A DNA stretch of 64,000 nucleotides from Acidicapsa acidisoli (GTDB lineage: Bacteria > Acidobacteriota > Terriglobia > Terriglobales > Acidobacteriaceae): positions 620,001 through 684,000 of the forward strand of contig NZ_JAGSYI010000004.1 in assembly GCF_025685625.1 (NCBI RefSeq). Direction: 5' to 3'. The notes beneath the pieces are model-generated. The model searched no databases. It was not told the DNA's origin and saw only the letters and a program-made list of their open reading frames with translations. The position numbers were made by a program, and so were the translations under genes. How positions within the stretch are numbered: the first letter of the stretch is position 1; every line of letters starts with the position of its first letter. Below, piece by piece: positions 55,755 to 64,000 of this stretch.

Positions 55755-58655
55755 ATGCCGCGTATTTCTCTCATAAGCTCTCTAATTGCGATAGTCATGG
55801 CAAGCATCTGTTACGGCCAAACCGGTAAGGGCGTCATTACCGGTCATGTCCAGGACAGTCAGGCAGCGGCTCTGCCCGGCGCCAAGATAGAATTTGTGCC
55901 TCAGGTTCGCCCCATCGTCTCAGATCCACAAGGCGATTTCACCCTGACCGATGTAGCTCCTGGCACTTATAGTTTCACGATTTCCTATATTGGTTTTACC
56001 GGGTACTCCGGCAGCGTGACGATTGCCGCAGGCCAGACTGCGCATGCCGATGCAACACTCAAGGTGGCATCTCGCAGCGATGAGGTGATCGTCACAGACG
56101 AGCGCCCCTTCGGCGAAGCTGAGGCCATTAACGAGACACGCGCGGCAGAAAATATCCTCCAGGTGCTCCCGGCTGAAGTGATTACTTCCCTGCCCAACGC
56201 CAATATTGCGGATGCGCTGGCCCGGATGCCCTCCGTCACTATCGAACGCGACGAAGGCGAGGGTAAATACGTGCAGATTCGCGGCACAGAACCTCGTTTG
56301 AGCAACACGATGGTCGATGGAGTCACAATCCCCTCGCCAGAAACCGGCGTCCGCCAGATCAAGCTCGACACAATCGCCTCCGACCTGGTTGAATCCGTCG
56401 AAATCAACAAGACTCTCCAGGCCAATATCGACGCGGATGGCATCGGCGGTTCGGTTAATCTGGTCACCAAGACTGCCAGCGACTCTCCAACGCTGATTTT
56501 GTATGGATTGGCGGGACACACACCCATCATCGGCGGACGCACTGTCGAACAGGCTGGAGGCACGATGGGACGTCGCTTTCTTGCAGACAAGAAACTAGGC
56601 GTCCTCGTGGGCGGCACGTATGACTACAACGGCCGCGGCATCAATGACATCGAGCCGGTGCCAACCTCCAGCAGCCTGACGCCCCATTACGACAGCGTGG
56701 ACTTCCGCGACTACATCTATAACCGCACCCGCTGGGGAGCAACCGGAAGCGCCGACTACAAATTTCATGAAGGTTCCAACATCTCTGCCCGCTTCCTCTT
56801 TTCCACCTTCCGCAACTGGGGCAACAAATGGGTCTTTACGCTGACCGATGCGAGCAAATTCGATCCCACCAATCCTCAAGGTAGTTCCGATCCCGTCTAC
56901 AGCCAGGATTGGCGGCGCCCCAATATGGCCATTGGCAGCCTGTCCCTGCAAGGAAACCAAATTTTTAACGCAAACACGATCCATTGGAATGCCTCAGTTT
57001 CCCGCTCTCGCTCTCTGAGTGGCAGCGGCGGCGCAAACTACGTCTGGTTGGGTGCCAACAACGACGGCACTGCCTACAACTGCGCCAACGATGAATCTGC
57101 CGCCAAGAGCGTGTACCGGCCCGGATGGAGCGCCAGTTGCTTCGGCGCCGGTACCGCAAACGCCTTCGACAAGAACAACTACGGACTGGTCGAGTATGAT
57201 CCACCGACATTTGGCCAGAGCGTGCAGTTGAATCTGCAGGCTTCGGGCTCTTATTCGCGCCTCTACCACGTTGGTCATCACTTCGGCACCTTCGAATTCG
57301 GAGCCAAAGTCCGCAACGGTCACAAATTCGATGACACGTACAACGAGGCCTACCTTGCTCCTGACTCTACCGGCTTTTCCACTCCCGTCTCGGCACATCC
57401 GGAGTGGAACAGCGATTTTAATGATCCCGATTACTACAGCGGCACTTACGGCAAGTATCCCGCCGTCACTGACTACGCCAAGATCAAGGTCTTCGCGCTA
57501 ACGACGGGGGGCTTTATCCTCAATGGCGGCCCTGGCGTCAACAGCAATAACTACGACCTAGTGGAGCGTGTGACAGCCGGCTACTTAATGAACACCTTCG
57601 AGCTTGCCAGCCGTTTCCGGCTTGTGGCCGGTCTTCGCTTTGAAGCCACGCATCTCAACACCCTGAGCTTTGACAACACAACCGGCGCATTAACCTTCAA
57701 GGCAGGTGGAGACTATCTGAATGCGTTGCCAAGCGCGTCGCTTCGATTTGCCATCGACAAGGACTCTGATCTTCGGCTCGTCTACGGCAGGGGCCTCGCG
57801 CGTCCCGACCCTCAGGACGTAACCGCGGCCATAGGCCAGATCGTGAAATCGCAGACTCCGGAGAGCGTTAGCGTAGGAAACCCGAATTTGAAGGCCGAAT
57901 TCGCCAATAACTACGATGTTCTCTATGAGCGCTTTCTCAGTCCCCTAGGCCTCATCCAGGCCGGATACTTCTACAAGGACCTTTCCAATCCCATCGTAAC
58001 GCAGCAGACGCTGACCAGTTCCTCTGTCTATAACCCGGGCATCCTGACCTTGGTGGATCAGCCTCTCAACGCCGGCAGTGCACACGTACAGGGCGTCGAG
58101 TTTGGATTTCAGCAGCGGCTTTCCTACTTCCCGGGACTTCTGGGCGGGGCTGGCATCTCCGCAAACTACAGCTACACCAATTCCAAGGCCATGCACGTCG
58201 ACCCGCTTCGGACCGACAGCCCAGCCTTGCTCCGCCAAGCGCCCAACAGTTGGAGCATCAGCCCAACCTATGACACCCGCAAGTTCTCAATGCGTGTCGG
58301 CATGACCTACCAGGACAAAATGATCTATGCATATCAGTACGAAAACCTGTCCTATGCAACCGACGCAAATGGAAATCCGATCATCGTAAACGGCGTGCAG
58401 CAGACCGTTCCCAATCCGCAGGTGGGCAACACAGCCGGCCCTGCTGGCGACAACTATCTTTACGCCCACTTCCAGTTCGACACCCAGGCAAGTTACAGCC
58501 TTCCCCTCGGATTTCAGGTCTACGCTTACGGCCTCAACCTGAATAATGAGGTCTTCGGCTTCTACAACGGAAGCCCTCAATATGTCGTGCAGCGCGAGTA
58601 TTACCACCCCACGTATGCGGGCGGCATCCGCTGGACACTTCCTCACGAGAGATAA
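55755..58655 (+). CDS. TonB-dependent receptor with N-terminal carboxypeptidase-regulatory-like domain, 966 aa
   Basis: A signal peptide (residues 1-21) is followed by a CarboxypepD_reg-like domain (GVITGHVQDSQAAALPGAKI ... YIGFTGYSG, about 24-95). The plug domain contains IADALARMPSVTIERDEGEG and YVQIRGTEPRLSNTMVDGV (about 150-195). The beta-barrel fills the rest and ends in an aromatic strand (YAGGIRWTLPHE). This is the layout of TonB-dependent receptors that import sugars or other large nutrients (IPR010104-type, as in Caulobacter). An AAGGAGGA Shine-Dalgarno precedes the ATG. It is convergent with a YncE-like gene and shares a promoter region with the OmpR/kinase pair. Confidence 0.92.
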   Translation: MPRISLISSLIAIVMASICYGQTGKGVITGHVQDSQAAALPGAKIEFVPQVRPIVSDPQGDFTLTDVAPGTYSFTISYIGFTGYSGSVTIAAGQTAHADATLKVASRSDEVIVTDERPFGEAEAINETRAAENILQVLPAEVITSLPNANIADALARMPSVTIERDEGEGKYVQIRGTEPRLSNTMVDGVTIPSPETGVRQIKLDTIASDLVESVEINKTLQANIDADGIGGSVNLVTKTASDSPTLILYGLAGHTPIIGGRTVEQAGGTMGRRFLADKKLGVLVGGTYDYNGRGINDIEPVPTSSSLTPHYDSVDFRDYIYNRTRWGATGSADYKFHEGSNISARFLFSTFRNWGNKWVFTLTDASKFDPTNPQGSSDPVYSQDWRRPNMAIGSLSLQGNQIFNANTIHWNASVSRSRSLSGSGGANYVWLGANNDGTAYNCANDESAAKSVYRPGWSASCFGAGTANAFDKNNYGLVEYDPPTFGQSVQLNLQASGSYSRLYHVGHHFGTFEFGAKVRNGHKFDDTYNEAYLAPDSTGFSTPVSAHPEWNSDFNDPDYYSGTYGKYPAVTDYAKIKVFALTTGGFILNGGPGVNSNNYDLVERVTAGYLMNTFELASRFRLVAGLRFEATHLNTLSFDNTTGALTFKAGGDYLNALPSASLRFAIDKDSDLRLVYGRGLARPDPQDVTAAIGQIVKSQTPESVSVGNPNLKAEFANNYDVLYERFLSPLGLIQAGYFYKDLSNPIVTQQTLTSSSVYNPGILTLVDQPLNAGSAHVQGVEFGFQQRLSYFPGLLGGAGISANYSYTNSKAMHVDPLRTDSPALLRQAPNSWSISPTYDTRKFSMRVGMTYQDKMIYAYQYENLSYATDANGNPIIVNGVQQTVPNPQVGNTAGPAGDNYLYAHFQFDTQASYSLPLGFQVYAYGLNLNNEVFGFYNGSPQYVVQREYYHPTYAGGIRWTLPHER

Positions 58656-58753
58656 CGCGCAGCAATCTGCTGCATCGTGGCCGAAGCAACGAAACAGCAA
58701 TGACTCTCAATAAGTGACTTTCGATGATGCTGCTCTTCCCGCTGGCAAACGAA

Positions 58754-58784
58754 GTGATGGGCGCCTGAACTGGCCGCCCATCAC
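58754..58784. terminator. Terminator-like hairpin between convergent genes
   Basis: A perfect 10-bp stem (GTGATGGGCG and complement) with an 11-base loop lies just past the YncE-like gene's stop (minus strand) and about 100 bases past the receptor gene. There is no long T-run. Confidence 0.6.
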
Positions 58785-58790
58785 CTCGCT

Positions 58791-59828
58791 TCAATTGCTC
58801 TTTTGAATCGCAAAAACAGCAATGGCGCCCGGCTTTGAATTAGCAGGCGGCAATATCACGAAATAGCGCCCGAGTTGCTTCGCAAGCAGACTGTTCTTGC
58901 CTCCCGGTCCGGATGCAACCTGTCCCAGCAGACTGTAGTGATCGGCATCCTGCTCCTCGTACACCCAGGTCGCGCCATCAGTCCCGCATGGGGCATAAAG
59001 CCGTCTGCTCTCGGAATCAAAAATCAAGTCATCCACACCTTTGCCAATGGCAAGCCTCTGCAGCTCTTTCCCCGTTTGCGTATCGAGCACCACAATCTCT
59101 CCGCTTCGGCAGGCAACGAACAGCCGATGATGCGCTTCGTCCAAAGCCATCGCCACGTTTCGCTTGCCCATCGTAACTGGCCAGCTTGCGGCCACGCTAC
59201 GATTCCTCCGATCGATGACCGTGACCTGGTTCTTTGCCGCGTTGTTCACGTACATACGGTCAGTTCCCTTTTCCATTGCCGTGGCTTCCAGCGTGTCGCC
59301 ATCGATTTTGATGTCTGCAACCTTGGTGCTGCTTGTCGTATCAACAACACTCAACATCGAGAAGGTCTCGTGTGCATCGCCTCCGCCGTTGTCGATATAG
59401 AGGAGATGCGTTGCCGGATCGTATCCAATCGAGTCCGCATCCACTTTTAGCGGAATGCTCTTGAGCAATTCGTAGGTCCTGCCGTCATAGACCTTCAACG
59501 CTCCCGATCCGCCATCAGTAACGTAGATACGACTCAGATCGGCTCTGACGAAAATCGCGTGGGGAATCTCTATGTTATTGATGGAACGGAGGAACTTGCC
59601 GGTGCGCAAATCGAAGATCAAAACCTGGTGCGCTGTCTCAGCGGCAGCGAAAAGACGGTTTCCAGCCATGTCGATCGCAAGATGATCAAACTTACCCTGA
59701 ACGGAAGCGGGCATTTCATACTTTGTAATCGGCGCGAGCGGACCGGTTGGAGAAGCTGGGCTTTCGCACATTGCAGCGCAAGCCGTAAGCAGACAAGTTG
59801 CTGCAAGGATCGACGATAGCTTTAACAC
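58791..59828 (-). CDS. YncE-type beta-propeller lipoprotein, 345 aa
   Basis: The signal peptide ends in a lipobox LLTAC with C17 as a probable lipidated residue. The mature protein is a seven-bladed propeller with YVTN-like repeats: HLAIDMAGNRLFAAAETAHQ, IYVTDGGSGALKVYD, RMYVNNAAKNQVTVIDR, RLFVACRSGEIVVLD. It is a paralogue of the protein at 60576-61637. Such proteins are periplasmic or surface-bound; binding partners are unknown. It lies downstream of the small protein at 60039 in the same orientation, with a 210-base gap. Confidence 0.85.
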   Translation of the reverse strand: MLKLSSILAATCLLTACAAMCESPASPTGPLAPITKYEMPASVQGKFDHLAIDMAGNRLFAAAETAHQVLIFDLRTGKFLRSINNIEIPHAIFVRADLSRIYVTDGGSGALKVYDGRTYELLKSIPLKVDADSIGYDPATHLLYIDNGGGDAHETFSMLSVVDTTSSTKVADIKIDGDTLEATAMEKGTDRMYVNNAAKNQVTVIDRRNRSVAASWPVTMGKRNVAMALDEAHHRLFVACRSGEIVVLDTQTGKELQRLAIGKGVDDLIFDSESRRLYAPCGTDGATWVYEEQDADHYSLLGQVASGPGGKNSLLAKQLGRYFVILPPANSKPGAIAVFAIQKSN

Positions 59829-60038
59829 TTGTATTCTCCTGATTTATTTCGGATGATTCCGGAGCAGCAGACGAAACAATCTGGTGTTTCCGGTCTACCT
59901 ATCGTAAAGACTGTCTCGATAAAATGCGAGGCCTGCTTCACGCCCAGCAGTGACTCCAACACTTACGGCTCTATAAGAAATGGGGCAATAGCCGGCAGCC
60001 TCCCGATGTTGCGAAGGAGGCTGCGCTGCAGGATGGTG

Positions 60039-60557
60039 TTAGTTACTTGTCTCGGGTCCAAATAGGGTTTCAAGAGTTGGCACTCGCCGTTGTACTTCAT
60101 CGCGAATGACGCCCCCCGTCTGGATAGCCCCATCTTCAGTGGTCGCCGTCGTAAACGGTACCTCCATGATCAGGAAACCGATGATGCGTCCAGTTTGATC
60201 GTGCAAGGGCATGAAAGTGTCAAAGAAGCGGCCGCTTTCAATACGAACCGCCACGGGATTTCCCGAGGACACGAGTTTGAGGTCGTTGGGCGATGAAAGC
60301 TTCCCGATCTTTTCGGGCAGGTTGTTTGCCACAATAGCGCTTTGAGTCTGACCGGGAGGCACGGCATGCAGGCCCAGCTTTTGGATCTCTGGATGCATCG
60401 CCTTCTCTTTCACAATCAACTGCTTTGCGAAGGGCGCATCAATATGAATCTTCGCCGGAGTTGTCGCAGCCGCCGACGGATCAGTCTGCGCGGCAGACGC
60501 TGAGATGGCGCCTGCTGCAAACAAACTTGCGAGAATCATTGGTACAGCCTGCTTCAT
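60039..60557 (-). CDS. Small periplasmic protein of unknown function, 172 aa
   Basis: The ATG at 60557 has AAAGGAAAA upstream and starts a signal peptide (MKQAVPMILASLFAAGAISA). The mature part holds a helix (AKQLIVKEKAMHPEIQKLGL) and a sensor-like segment (NPVAVRIESGRFFDTFMPLHDQTGRIIGFLIMEVPF, about residues 105-140) reminiscent of single-cache or PAS-like ligand domains. It begins 18 bases after the YncE-like gene upstream, so the two form an operon. Function unknown; a periplasmic ligand-binding role is an inference. Confidence 0.7.
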   Translation of the reverse strand: MKQAVPMILASLFAAGAISASAAQTDPSAAATTPAKIHIDAPFAKQLIVKEKAMHPEIQKLGLHAVPPGQTQSAIVANNLPEKIGKLSSPNDLKLVSSGNPVAVRIESGRFFDTFMPLHDQTGRIIGFLIMEVPFTTATTEDGAIQTGGVIRDEVQRRVPTLETLFGPETSN

Positions 60558-60575
60558 AGTATTTTCCTTTCGCAA

Positions 60576-61637
60576 TTACCGGTTGACACGGTATACGAGC
60601 AAGCCCGCGATGTCGATATCGGTCTTCGGATGGATCACATAGAGCTGATTTACCGAAGGAACGTAAGTGGAGGTCTTGCCGCCGTTCGTAGGCATGTTCA
60701 GAAGCTCGGTGTACTTGTCCGGAGAATCCTGGCGGAAGATGCTCAAACCCTGCGAACCCGAGACGTACAGCCGCTTCATCGCCGGATCCCAGGTCATATC
60801 GTCGTTCACGTTGACACAGGACATCTGGCTGACAACCTTGCCAGTCCGAACATCGAAGACATACAGAATCCCCGGATTACGCCCTGCGACAAATAAACGC
60901 CCCGTGATCGGATCCATGGTGAGCGCCGTGTTTCTGCTCATGTCCGGCGTCGTCCATGTATCGATAACCTGCTTCGTCTTGAGATCGACGACTCCGATCT
61001 CCTTCTTGTCGCGAATGTTCACGTACAGGCGATTTTGAACATCATCGACGACCATGCTCTCGACGTTGTTGCCGGGGATCGAGATCTCGCCGATGATCTT
61101 GCCTTCCTGCAGCGAGAAGATAGAGATCGTTGAGTTGTCGAGTTTGGCTGAAATGCCGCCGTTTCCGATGTAGTACAGACGAGTCTTCTCATCGTAATAG
61201 GCCGCGTCCGGCGAATCGCCCTTACCTGTCGCCGATCCATCAATCAACTGAACGCGGTCAATGCGATGGAAGTCCGTCGGATCCAGAATAATCAACGCCG
61301 AATCTCCGCCGTCCGCGACAAGCAACTCGTCCTTGGCAGCGTCAAAAGCGAGAGAATGAGGAGTCTTCAGGCCGCCGATGCTTTGCAGATGCTCGCCGGT
61401 CTTCAGATCAAACATTTCAACCGAGTGATGCACCTCGGCGGAGACAAAAAGATGATTGCGCTTCATGTCGACTGCAAAATGATCGAAGTCGCCCACGATG
61501 TCAGGTAGATATGTCGTCTTGATGAGCGTTACCGGAGGAAGCTTCTCCGCAGTCGATGCAGCCGTTGCTCCAATGGGAGCGAGCGCGATCACGCCCGCCG
61601 CGAAAAGTGTGACAGTGTACAGGAGTTTCCGTTTCAT
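60576..61637 (-). CDS. YncE-type beta-propeller protein, 353 aa
   Basis: The ATG at 61637 has AAGGA upstream and starts a clear signal peptide (MKRKLLYTVTLFAAGVIALA); the frame open back to 61856 overlaps the neighbouring gene and is rejected. The propeller blades read HFAVDMKRNHLFVSAEVHHS, LLVADGGDSALIILD, RLYVNIRDKKEIGVVD and RLFVAGRNPGILYVFD. It is upstream of the small periplasmic protein and downstream of the Oar-like receptor gene, on the same strand. It is clearly paralogous to 58791-59828. Confidence 0.87.
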   Translation of the reverse strand: MKRKLLYTVTLFAAGVIALAPIGATAASTAEKLPPVTLIKTTYLPDIVGDFDHFAVDMKRNHLFVSAEVHHSVEMFDLKTGEHLQSIGGLKTPHSLAFDAAKDELLVADGGDSALIILDPTDFHRIDRVQLIDGSATGKGDSPDAAYYDEKTRLYYIGNGGISAKLDNSTISIFSLQEGKIIGEISIPGNNVESMVVDDVQNRLYVNIRDKKEIGVVDLKTKQVIDTWTTPDMSRNTALTMDPITGRLFVAGRNPGILYVFDVRTGKVVSQMSCVNVNDDMTWDPAMKRLYVSGSQGLSIFRQDSPDKYTELLNMPTNGGKTSTYVPSVNQLYVIHPKTDIDIAGLLVYRVNR

Positions 61638-61803
61638 TCGATTAGTCCTTTGTCGGGGAGTTGTCGATCTGTGTGTGGTTCCGTTGCGTCCATTCAGGAA
61701 GATGTGAGCCATTGGACGGTTTGCGCATGGCCTGTCGCCATTGAAACCTACAGCAACAGGCACGTTTGCAGGGTACGGTTGAGCAACGGGTTTTTCTCTT
61801 AGC

Positions 61804-64000
61804 CTAGTAAGTGAGCCGAAGCGAAAATTCAAACTCTCGCGGAGTTCCTGTGCCAACTAGTCCAGATGGGTTCACGGTTGCGGTAATCACGCCAAAGCTG
61901 CTCGTCGGTACGATCTGCCCCGCAGACCCAACGTTGAGACTGCTGCCAGGCTGTCCATATTGCGCGCGATTGAATACATTGAATGCCTCAGCGCGGAAGA
62001 TCATACTGTTACGTTCCGTCATGCGAAAGGTCTTCTCTATGGTTGAGTCGTCTTGCCAGAGCGGCGGACCGGTTGCAATGTTCTTCGCAGCATTTCCCCA
62101 GGTTCCGTTCGCCGGCACTGAAAAGGCGGCCGGATTCAGCCACCTGTCAATGCCACGCCCCGGCAGGTAAATCGGAACTCCGGGAACGCGGCTTGGACGC
62201 TCGTTGACATTGTTGCCATCGGACAACGCGCTGGCACTGCGGCTGAGCGTCACGTTGATGGGGAGTCCGGCCCGCGCTGCAAGCAGCGTATTGACAGACC
62301 ATCCGCCAGCCAGAAGATCGGCAGTGCGCCCTGTTGAAAAATACCGCCGACCGTGCCCAAAGGGAAGATCGTAAACGGCGCTCACATTCCCGGTGTTGCG
62401 CACGTCGTCATCGCTGCTTCCCCATTCGCAGCTGAAGCAGTTCACATTCTGCGCGGAATCACCCTCACCGGCCCCCACGGAACCGTCGTCGATCGCATGG
62501 GAAAGCATGTAGTTGCCAGCAAAGAACAATCCGTTGTGGAAGCGGCGATTTACATTGACCTGCACTGCGTGAAAGATGGACTTCCCTTCGTTGTACTTCG
62601 TATCGATTTCGCTGGGATACTGCGGCAACGGCCGCAGTCCAGTCGCTGGATCGATCAGGTTTGTATACGAACGGCGAAATAAATGCGTGCCCTTCACACC
62701 GAGGTAAGTCACGGTCAGAACTGTGTTGCCAGGCAGCGCCTGCTGAACCGAACCGGTCCACTCCTCCGTATACGAGTCCGGATGGTTGCGAGCCATCGAA
62801 CGAGGCGTCAACGCCAAGCCGGTCGATGGTGTCAGTGCTGGCGGTACGGGATAAGAGTATTGAACCGTCGTCCCATTCGACTGCTTACCGCTTGTCAGCG
62901 TCACGGATGGTTCGGTGTTCACAACAGGGCTGTCTTCGTCGCCGAGCTGGTCCTCCCCGTGGAATTCGCCGAAGCCGGCGCGAAAAACGGTCTTGCCGTT
63001 AAGCGCCCGGGGGGAATAGGCGATTCCAACCCGCGGGTCGAATCCGAGATAGTTATTGAAGTAGAATTCCGTTCCGATGCCGCAATAACCACCGCAGCTG
63101 GCAATATCAAAAGGATCTTCGTTGTTATGCTGTTCGTGGAACGGCGAGAAGTAGTTATATCGCATGCCGTAATTGACTGTGAGATCAGGCGTGGCTTTCC
63201 ACTCGTCCTGTATGTAGCCGGCAACCTGCTCTTTGCGCAGGCCCTTGTCGGGAAGCGCGGCGGTTGTCTGAAACGTATTCAGCTGGTTTGCGAGGAACGC
63301 CGCTTCACTCAGAAAGCTCGCGGTGCCGTCGATCGAGTTGGCCTCGTTGTACTGTGGTAAACGGATGTCGGCGCCGGCTTTGACGGTATGCTTTCCGATG
63401 GTCCAGGTGACTGTGTCGTTGACGGAGAAGCTCTCCGCAATTTGTGCCTTGTTATAGTTCTCCAGGACCTCGGTAAATCCACTGATGGCAAAGTTGAATG
63501 GCTCGCCAGTCACCTGCGACTGCAGATATGTGTTGCGATTGAAGCCGAATTCGGCCTCGTTCAACAGATGCGGATTAAAGATGTGGGACTCTTCGAGAAC
63601 AAAATTCTGCACCCTTGAGCCGATCGTGCTTGGCTGCCCAAGAGCGTTCAGAGCGCTAGTGGAGGTTCCGTCGTCGATGTTGTACCGGGCGAAGCTGGTG
63701 TCCTTTTCCGTGAGCTGGTGATCGATACGAACGATGCCCGAGTTTTCATTGTCCGGGCTTGGCACCAGGCCCGTGAACGTATACGCGTTTGGGTCCGTCG
63801 CGGATGGCGCCTGGCCTTGCGGGAATGCATTCACGATTGGCGCCAGTGCCGGCTGCGCTGCAATAACCTCCGCGCGAAATGCCGGGCTGGGAACGAAGCC
63901 GATCTGCGGAACTCCGCCCAGCTGCTGGCGGAAACCCTCGTAGTTCACAAAGAAAAAGGTGCGATCACGGCGGATCGGACCGCCCAGGTTTGCGCCGAAC
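61804..64000 (-). CDS. Oar-like TonB-dependent receptor (partial, runs off right edge)
   Basis: The minus strand is open from the edge to the stop at 61804. The visible part starts FGANLGGPIRRDRTFFFVNYE, the block that follows the plug in acidobacterial Oar-like receptors. It continues as a large barrel (SFSVNDTVTWTIGKHTVKAG, GYIQDEWKATPDLTVNYGMRYN, TVLTVTYLGVKGTHLFRR, AGNYMLSHAIDDGS). It ends in an aromatic strand (REFEFSLRLTY), as outer-membrane barrels do. The N-terminal carboxypeptidase-like and plug domains lie outside the window. The family is abundant in this phylum and its cargo is mostly unknown. It may head an operon with the YncE-like gene 166 bases downstream. Confidence 0.9.
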   Translation of the reverse strand, partial: FGANLGGPIRRDRTFFFVNYEGFRQQLGGVPQIGFVPSPAFRAEVIAAQPALAPIVNAFPQGQAPSATDPNAYTFTGLVPSPDNENSGIVRIDHQLTEKDTSFARYNIDDGTSTSALNALGQPSTIGSRVQNFVLEESHIFNPHLLNEAEFGFNRNTYLQSQVTGEPFNFAISGFTEVLENYNKAQIAESFSVNDTVTWTIGKHTVKAGADIRLPQYNEANSIDGTASFLSEAAFLANQLNTFQTTAALPDKGLRKEQVAGYIQDEWKATPDLTVNYGMRYNYFSPFHEQHNNEDPFDIASCGGYCGIGTEFYFNNYLGFDPRVGIAYSPRALNGKTVFRAGFGEFHGEDQLGDEDSPVVNTEPSVTLTSGKQSNGTTVQYSYPVPPALTPSTGLALTPRSMARNHPDSYTEEWTGSVQQALPGNTVLTVTYLGVKGTHLFRRSYTNLIDPATGLRPLPQYPSEIDTKYNEGKSIFHAVQVNVNRRFHNGLFFAGNYMLSHAIDDGSVGAGEGDSAQNVNCFSCEWGSSDDDVRNTGNVSAVYDLPFGHGRRYFSTGRTADLLAGGWSVNTLLAARAGLPINVTLSRSASALSDGNNVNERPSRVPGVPIYLPGRGIDRWLNPAAFSVPANGTWGNAAKNIATGPPLWQDDSTIEKTFRMTERNSMIFRAEAFNVFNRAQYGQPGSSLNVGSAGQIVPTSSFGVITATVNPSGLVGTGTPREFEFSLRLTY

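Overview
The window reads as a chromosomal stretch of an acidobacterium, most likely class Terriglobia (Granulicella/Edaphobacter/Terriglobus-like). This is inferred from an Oar-like TonB-dependent receptor, several YncE-type beta-propeller proteins, a Wzi-like outer-membrane protein, a serine/threonine kinase with TPRs next to an ECF sigma factor, and the C-rich codon style of the housekeeping genes. No rRNA, tRNA or CRISPR array was seen.

Layout. 0-27.4 kb is mostly core: a FecR-domain protein (cut by the left edge), ruvC, an orphan B12-binding radical SAM protein, a DMT exporter, a Tat-exported Gfo/Idh/MocA oxidoreductase, a Wzi-like protein, pdhA/pdhB-type E1 subunits, VanZ, argJ, an ABC ATPase, a GT39-like membrane glycosyltransferase, uvrC, two secreted proteins with VirB10/TrbI-like tails, an OmpA lipoprotein, pyrE, eno, gpmI and argG. 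Intergenic gaps here hold two kinds of short repeats: GTCAT...GGATCTGC units, and 'GGGTGCCCCA' hairpins, two of which show a compensated base change in the stem.

27.6-33.7 kb is a Phe/Tyr catabolic cluster: a divergent Lrp-type regulator, then hpd, phhA, hmgA, a 284-residue protein of unknown function, and fahA, the last four translationally overlapping. No maleylacetoacetate isomerase is present, and the unknown protein sits where that step would be expected. 33.7-43.3 kb is a zone of decay and insertion. It contains a complete 2591-bp IS1595-family element (23-bp perfect terminal inverted repeats, 8-bp target duplication) that carries cargo, including a SinR/Cas2-fold-like protein. It also has a TPR pseudogene split by that element, a c-type cytochrome, an intact 2Fe-2S subunit (iorA-like) beside a broken molybdenum hydroxylase large subunit (iorB-like), a LytS/LytTR two-component pair and a YncE fragment. 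43.4-45.4 kb is a tryptophan operon, kynA-kynU, probably with a leaderless kynA. By eye, 27.6-46 kb is less C-biased in codon use than its surroundings.

45.8-64 kb: a dienelactone-hydrolase-like enzyme, a large secreted metallophosphoesterase with a strong terminator, the STPK-TPR kinase plus ECF sigma pair, an OmpR/histidine-kinase pair divergent from a TonB-dependent receptor, then a minus-strand set: an Oar-like TonB receptor (cut by the right edge), two YncE-like propellers and a small periplasmic protein. This last set may form one surface uptake or redox unit.
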